Of a stretch of 49,131 nt of DNA, positions 43,173-49,131 are shown one piece after another; the first letter of the stretch is position 1, and every line of letters starts with the position of its first letter. The stretch comes from Planctomycetota bacterium (GTDB lineage: Bacteria > Planctomycetota > JAJSAM01 > JAJVHW01). Below the pieces are notes generated by a model. It had not been told where the DNA came from, ran no database searches, and was given only the letters and a program-made list of their open reading frames with translations. A program made the position numbers and the translations under genes. The DNA is taken from NCBI GenBank assembly GCA_021414065.1, contig JAIOPE010000138.1:1-49131 (forward strand), in the 5' to 3' direction.

Positions 43173-44314
43173 CTACGTGAACCGGTCCTTCAGGCGGAGG
43201 AACCACTTCTCCATCGCGTGGTAGGAGATCACCGCGAGTGCGAGAGTGATCGCCAAAGCGAGTACACCGCGCGCGATGAAGTAGAAACCGCCCCTATGGC
43301 CGAACCCGACGTGCTCGAGCACGCGATCGGTGAGTGTGATCGCTCCGTGGTGGAACACGTAGAGCCCGTACGAGATCTTCCCCATCCACACGGCTGCCGG
43401 AGTGGACAGCACGCGCGCGAGCGGCGTCGTGGCGTCCAGGGCCATGACGAGAATCCCGGCCGCGACCCCGTCAAGCAGGAGGTAGCCCGTCATCCCGGTG
43501 ACGACTCCACGGGTCGCGACCGGCGGCAGCGCGAGCAGTGCGACCGCCGCGGCAACAAGCGCCGGACCGAGCCATCGCGGCGGGACGATCCGCACGTCGG
43601 AGTTCCAGAGGATCGCGATCCACGCGCCGACGAGGAACGCGTCGGCGCGGACGAGCGTGTTGACGTAGTGCGCCTGGTACTCGTAGTCACCGGCGAGAAG
43701 CCACACCTTCGCGACCGTCGCCGCCAGCACCGTGAACACGATGGCGCGCCGCCGCCACGCGTGCGGCACGACGAACATCGCGAGCGGCCAGAGAACGTAG
43801 AACTGCTCCTCGGCCGAAACCGACCAGAGCGGACCGATGGGCCCTGCGGGCCACCCGTGCAGGATGACAGCGCCATTCATCAGGAAGGCACAAGTCGGCG
43901 CGAAGTACGTTCCGACGAGGTCAGCGTGCTGCTGGCTCCCGGCCGTCGGCCCCACTTCCCACGCGGACGGAAGCTGCGGCAGCGCGAACACGAACAGGGC
44001 AGTCGCAGCGAAGTACAGCGGCCAGATTCGCAACGCACGACGTATCCAGAATCGCACGAGGGAGAAACGACGGGTACCGGTGGACGCGAGGCCGCGGTCC
44101 TCTTCGCGAAGGAGCAGCCACGTGACGAGAAACCCGGAGAGCGTGAAGAAGACGTCCACGCCGGCCCACATGTTCTGGAACGCCCGCCCGACGACGGGCG
44201 CGCCCTGCGGTCCGGCGTGGTGCGCGAACACGAGCAGGAATCCCAGACACCGTATCCCGTCGAGCGCCGGAAGGTGGACCTTCGACACGGCCCCGGCGGG
44301 GGACGGACCGCCGC

Positions 44315-44318
<4 letters not shown>
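43173..44318 (-). CDS. Acyltransferase-3 (OafA/YrhL-type) membrane protein
   Basis: This 381-residue protein with about ten membrane helices has the family start HLPALDGIRCLGFLLVFAHH (catalytic His near residue 34), then GVDVFFTLSGFLVTWLLLRE, FWIRRALRIWPLYF and PLWSVSAEEQFYVLWPLAMF. These are all hallmarks of O-acyltransferases that acetylate surface glycans or peptidoglycan. There is no C-terminal SGNH domain. The ATG overlaps the ettA stop (ATGA), an unusual pairing of a translation factor with an envelope enzyme. The substrate is unknown. Confidence 0.92.
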
Positions 44319-45991
<1,673 letters not shown>

Positions 45992-46130
45992 GGTGCTCGT
46001 TCGGACTCGTGATCCAGGGCCCGGTGCGGGCCAAGCGGCAGATGCTGCCAAGACGCGCGCCGGACGCCGGAGTATTCACGGCGGGACCCGGCCGGGGAAC
46101 TGGGCGTGGAACCGCCACCGGGGGCTGCTG

Positions 46131-46136
46131 TAGCCT
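46131..46136 (+). promoter_or_regulatory. TANNNT -10 box, leaderless start of the MoxR gene
   Basis: TAGCCT ends eight bases before ATG 46145, with no ribosome binding site. Confidence 0.5.
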
Positions 46137-46144
46137 CGGCGGCG

Positions 46145-47437
46145 ATGCCGACCGAACTGCCGGAAGAACTGGACCGGGCCGTCACTCAAGTGCGCGACGC
46201 CATCGCCTTCGTCGAACGACGGGCGATCAACCGAACCGACGTCGTGAAGCGCATCTTCTGTGCGCTCCTCACGCGGGAGCACGTGCTGCTCCAAGCCCGC
46301 ACCGGCGTCGGCAAGTCGCTCCTCGCGAATCAGGTGTTCGCGATGTTCGACGGTGCGCGGATCTTCCACGTCCAGGCGAGCAAGGAGCAGCAACCCGACA
46401 CGTACTTCGGGGCTCTGGATCTCGAGGAACTGAAGAAGGGACGCATCGTTCACAACACCGAGGGCTCCCTCGTCGAGAGCGAGTTCGGGTTCATCGACGA
46501 GATCTTCGACGCGAACGACTACACGCTGCGCGCCCTGCTCACCTGCCTCAACGAGCGCAAGATGGTCCGGGGCGTCCAGTCGATGGCGGCGGCCATTCAC
46601 ACCGTGATCGCGGCGACGAACTACGTGCGCGTGACCGAGGTGACCGAAGCCGTCCTCGACCGGTTCCTCTACAAGGCCGTGATCGACCCCGACCGCGAGC
46701 CGTTCTTCATGTATCGGATCTCGCAGCAGTTCGTGATGCACCGGGGTCAGGTGGCGAAACCCGAGACGCGCATGCCGTTCTCCGCGCTCAAGCGCATCTC
46801 GAACGTGATCCGCGGTCACGATCCGGTCGTGACGGTGCATGTACCGCCGGAGTACGTGTTCTTCGCGAACCTGGTGCTGCGTCACTACGAGGCGCTGCTC
46901 CGCCGCGCCCGCAGGCAGAAGGAGAGCGGCGGGCCCGACTTCTACATCTCGCCGCGCACCCAGGCGAAGGCGCTCGACGCGATGCGCGCCGTGGCCGTGA
47001 TGAACCGGCGACTGACGGTGACGATCGACGACGTGAGCAAGCTCAAGCTGATGCTGTGCACAGCCGGCGTCCGTGAAGAACACGAGATCTGGGACCGTGC
47101 CTTCGATTCGCTGCGCAACCACTACGCGGCATCGCAGGCGTTCGAGCAGTTGCACACGCTGCTCGAGTTGCAGGACGTGATCGATCGCGTGCGCCTCGAG
47201 CCGGCCCTCCTGGCACAGCCGATCGCCGAGCTGGCGAGCACGAAGGTGCGGCGGACGCTCGCGGAGTGGGCGAAGTCGAAACTCGGGATGGAGCACGACG
47301 AAGCCCGCCACAACCAGAAGCTCCTCACCGCGTACCTCGACGCGTTCGAGCCACTGACCGACGAGATCCGCCTGCTCAAGGCACGACTGGCCGACGAGAT
47401 CGTCCATCTGTTCAAGGTGGACGAGCCCTGGTCGTGA
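46145..47437 (+). CDS. MoxR/RavA-type AAA+ ATPase
   Basis: This 430-residue protein has Walker A ARTGVGKSLLAN (about 51-62) and Walker B FGFIDEIFDAN (about 115-124). Sensor 1 is AIHTVIAATNYVRVTEVTEA and the arginine finger region is VLDRFLYKAVIDPDREPFF. The C-terminal lid is PRTQAKALDAMRAVAVMNRR, and a helical tail reaches the end. MoxR ATPases act as chaperones with VWA partners to insert metals or assemble complexes. The length is close to RavA without its LARA domain. It is coupled to the VWA gene by a GTGA overlap. Confidence 0.9.
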   Translation: MPTELPEELDRAVTQVRDAIAFVERRAINRTDVVKRIFCALLTREHVLLQARTGVGKSLLANQVFAMFDGARIFHVQASKEQQPDTYFGALDLEELKKGRIVHNTEGSLVESEFGFIDEIFDANDYTLRALLTCLNERKMVRGVQSMAAAIHTVIAATNYVRVTEVTEAVLDRFLYKAVIDPDREPFFMYRISQQFVMHRGQVAKPETRMPFSALKRISNVIRGHDPVVTVHVPPEYVFFANLVLRHYEALLRRARRQKESGGPDFYISPRTQAKALDAMRAVAVMNRRLTVTIDDVSKLKLMLCTAGVREEHEIWDRAFDSLRNHYAASQAFEQLHTLLELQDVIDRVRLEPALLAQPIAELASTKVRRTLAEWAKSKLGMEHDEARHNQKLLTAYLDAFEPLTDEIRLLKARLADEIVHLFKVDEPWS

Positions 47438-48990
47438 GCTCCGACGCGGGGGGAGGGATCTTCCCGACTGAGGTAGAAGCCGCAGTTGACGCGCACGACG
47501 CGTACGCCGACTTCCTCGACGAAATGGAGTCGCTCGGGTTCCTGCACGACCTCGACGACGACCTGCCCCCCGACTTCAGCGCCGTGTTCGAGATCGGCCG
47601 GATCCTCGCGTCGCCGGAGAGCGCCGTTGGCCGCGCCGTTTCGACCGCGCTCCAACTGCGGTCCGCCGGAAGCGCACCGGACGACGGGGAAGCGGAGGAC
47701 CCGGAGAGCCGCATCGAAGTGCCGGCCGCTGAGGAGTACGAGGCGGAGTTCATCCACTCCTGGGCCGACGTTCAGCACGTCTACTCGTGGCAGTGGCTCC
47801 TGCCGGACGAAGTGTTCCTCCGGCGACTCGCGCAGCGCACGCTCTGGTTCCCGTCGGCGAAGGCGCCACGCATTCGCGCGATCGAGAGCGGAGGCGACGA
47901 CTTCCAGCCGGCGCCTACAAAGCAGAAGGCCTACGTGCTCCTCGACACGTCGGCGTCGATGGCCCTGCACCATCGGTTCCCGTTCGCGAAGGCGATCGTG
48001 CTTCGGTTCCTCCGCGAGAACCGGCGGGAGCTGGGCGAAGTGTTCCTGCGCACGTTCGACGTGGAGGTGGGGCCCCTCGAGTCGGCGAGAGACACGCCCA
48101 GCTACGACGCGCTGCTCAAACGTGTCGCGCGGCGACGCACGCTCGGCAACGGCACATGCCTGGAGCGGGCAATCCTGCGAGCCTGCGCCGACATTCGCGA
48201 GCGCCGCGGACTCGCAGGCGCAGAGATTCTGGTGGTCACCGACGGCGCAGCGCACCTCGACGAGTTCACCGTGCGCGAAGCACTCGGTGACGACGTCGAG
48301 CTCCACTGCGTGAAACTCGGCAACGTCGCCGTCGCCGCGTCCGAGCACTGGCTGAACGACCAGCTCGACTTCGCGCTGGCGGACCGCACCCATCGCGAGC
48401 AGAAGATCCTCCACATCCGCGAGCGGCGCGACCGCTTGAAGCGAGCGCTGACGGAGGCGCGGGATCAGAGCATCCGCCGCGGCATCATCCAGGGCCTCGC
48501 AGAGAACGAGATCGAGCGGCAGGCGGTCGCGGGTGAACTGCGCGCCGAGTACGGGCGCGAGATCGAGAACCTGTCGCACGTCTACGTGCAGGTGCCCGAT
48601 CTGAATCCCGCCTCGCTCCGCCTGACGGCGGAGCAACTCGCCGCACTCGAGCGACTCGTGCGCGAGATGCTGGAGCGACTCGCCGCGGCGCCGGCGCCGC
48701 CGCATGTGATGAAGCAAGCCGCCCTGTTGCTCTCACACATCGCGATGCTCTCGGCCGAGCAGACCGACGCTGCGACGCGCGAGTCGATGGAACGACTGCG
48801 ACAGGCGCTCGAGAACGAGCTCACGGGAGCCGTCGATCACCACTCGCAGAAGGTGATCGAGGCGGGGCTCCTCTCGTCCGGCGACCAGCGCGACCTGCAG
48901 GTACTCCTGCGCCGCGGCGTCACGCGCTACTCGTCGCTCTGGGTCGCGCTCCGCGCGTACTGGATGGGGTTCGTGAGACTCTTCCGCTAG
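47434..48990 (+). CDS. VWA-domain partner of the MoxR ATPase (ViaA-like)
   Basis: This 518-residue cytoplasmic protein has a helical, acidic N-terminal half (DAYADFLDEMESLGFLHDLD). A VWA domain follows with MIDAS sequence YVLLDTSASMALHHRF (D171, S173, S175) and ILVVTDGAAHLDEFTVREAL. A C-terminal helical part is rich in charged residues (RERRDRLKRALTEARDQSIR, RREGIIQGLAEN-type segment, ERLVREMLERLAAAPAPPHV). The order MoxR then VWA, with overlapping GTGA, is the RavA-ViaA arrangement. The GTG start follows from the overlap. The client complex is unknown. Confidence 0.85.
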   Translation: MSSDAGGGIFPTEVEAAVDAHDAYADFLDEMESLGFLHDLDDDLPPDFSAVFEIGRILASPESAVGRAVSTALQLRSAGSAPDDGEAEDPESRIEVPAAEEYEAEFIHSWADVQHVYSWQWLLPDEVFLRRLAQRTLWFPSAKAPRIRAIESGGDDFQPAPTKQKAYVLLDTSASMALHHRFPFAKAIVLRFLRENRRELGEVFLRTFDVEVGPLESARDTPSYDALLKRVARRRTLGNGTCLERAILRACADIRERRGLAGAEILVVTDGAAHLDEFTVREALGDDVELHCVKLGNVAVAASEHWLNDQLDFALADRTHREQKILHIRERRDRLKRALTEARDQSIRRGIIQGLAENEIERQAVAGELRAEYGREIENLSHVYVQVPDLNPASLRLTAEQLAALERLVREMLERLAAAPAPPHVMKQAALLLSHIAMLSAEQTDAATRESMERLRQALENELTGAVDHHSQKVIEAGLLSSGDQRDLQVLLRRGVTRYSSLWVALRAYWMGFVRLFR

Positions 48991-49047
48991 CCCGGATCGC
49001 TCACGAAGCTCCGCGCCTGGATGAGCCCCGTCGTCGACGACTGGCCG

Positions 49048-49096
49048 CCCGCTGCGTTGGGACCCTTGCGTGGCTTGACAAAGCCGACGCTGCGGC
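49048..49096 (+). repeat. Second copy of the core of the element found in the DUF4870 gene
   Basis: GCTGCGTTGGGACCCTTGCG followed by TGGCTTGACAAAGCCGACGC repeats bases 13072-13115 with one change. The outer 27-bp inverted ends seen at 13021 are not visible here. The window ends soon after. Confidence 0.8.
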
Positions 49097-49103
49097 GCGT
49101 CGG

Positions 49104-49128
49104 CGAGACCGTCCCCCGGACGGTCTCG
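49104..49128 (+). terminator. Perfect 11-bp hairpin at window end
   Basis: CGAGACCGTCC and GGACGGTCTCG are exact reverse complements around a CCC loop. It lies 113 bases after the VWA stop. It could end that operon or be one arm of the adjoining repeat element. Confidence 0.5.
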
Positions 49129-49131
49129 TAC

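Overview
This is a very GC-rich bacterial chromosome segment with both strands coding and many short intergenic spaces. The gene content suggests Planctomycetota or a neighbouring environmental lineage. The clues are a YfbK-type von Willebrand protein fused to an anti-sigma-like region beside an ECF sigma factor, several HEAT-like and carboxypeptidase-regulatory-like lipoproteins, PA14/IPT proteins, a membrane-anchored protein with a pseudopilin-like tail, and a MoxR/VWA pair. That placement is an inference from family content, not a phylogeny.

Layout. Positions 1-11582 hold the C-terminal part of ImuB and, about 7 kb further on, the error-prone polymerase DnaE2. Between them lie a DegT-type aminotransferase, a 996-residue fusion of glycosyltransferase 2, SAM methyltransferase and polyprenyl-phosphate sugar transferase, and a TIM-barrel-like protein whose stop overlaps the dnaE2 start. 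Positions 11677-13380 hold two broken genes: a frameshifted membrane protein, and a DUF4870 gene split by a 236-bp element with perfect inverted ends. Positions 13463-18065 hold a thioredoxin-fold secreted protein that appears to be a selenoprotein (in-frame TGA in a W-TGA-G-P-C motif, followed by a SECIS-like hairpin), a HEAT-repeat protein, an S9 peptidase and a NYN nuclease. Positions 18903-27109 hold acyl-CoA dehydrogenase, a DUF2007 protein, isocitrate dehydrogenase, a membrane-anchored unknown, TerC, a zinc-ribbon protein with ribosome hibernation factor, and an NhaR-like regulator. Positions 27364-38614 hold lipoproteins, an ERCC4 nuclease, a two-gene unknown module between inverted-repeat elements, DinB, 1-Cys peroxiredoxin, an M50 protease, a PA14 protein and a fatty acid desaturase. 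Positions 39057-48990 hold the sigma/anti-sigma-VWA pair, a lipoprotein, an acyltransferase coupled to EttA, and the MoxR/VWA pair.

Two things cut across the whole window. First, there are several families of small non-coding repeats. The most abundant is a roughly 130-nt element with two potential hairpins. It occurs about nine times, mostly between genes, and once in frame inside imuB, where it has expanded the protein. Others are 90-260 bp elements with inverted ends that supply stop codons or interrupt genes. Second, at least nine genes have a TANNNT hexamer 6-9 nt before the start codon and no Shine-Dalgarno sequence, the arrangement expected for leaderless transcripts. Other genes pair a TANNNT box with a normal ribosome binding site, and many gene pairs overlap as ATGA or GTGA.

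The strongest candidate novelty is the thioredoxin-like selenoprotein. The repeat-driven in-frame growth of ImuB and the mutasome/polysaccharide arrangement come next. No tRNA, rRNA, CRISPR array or full-length transposase gene was seen.
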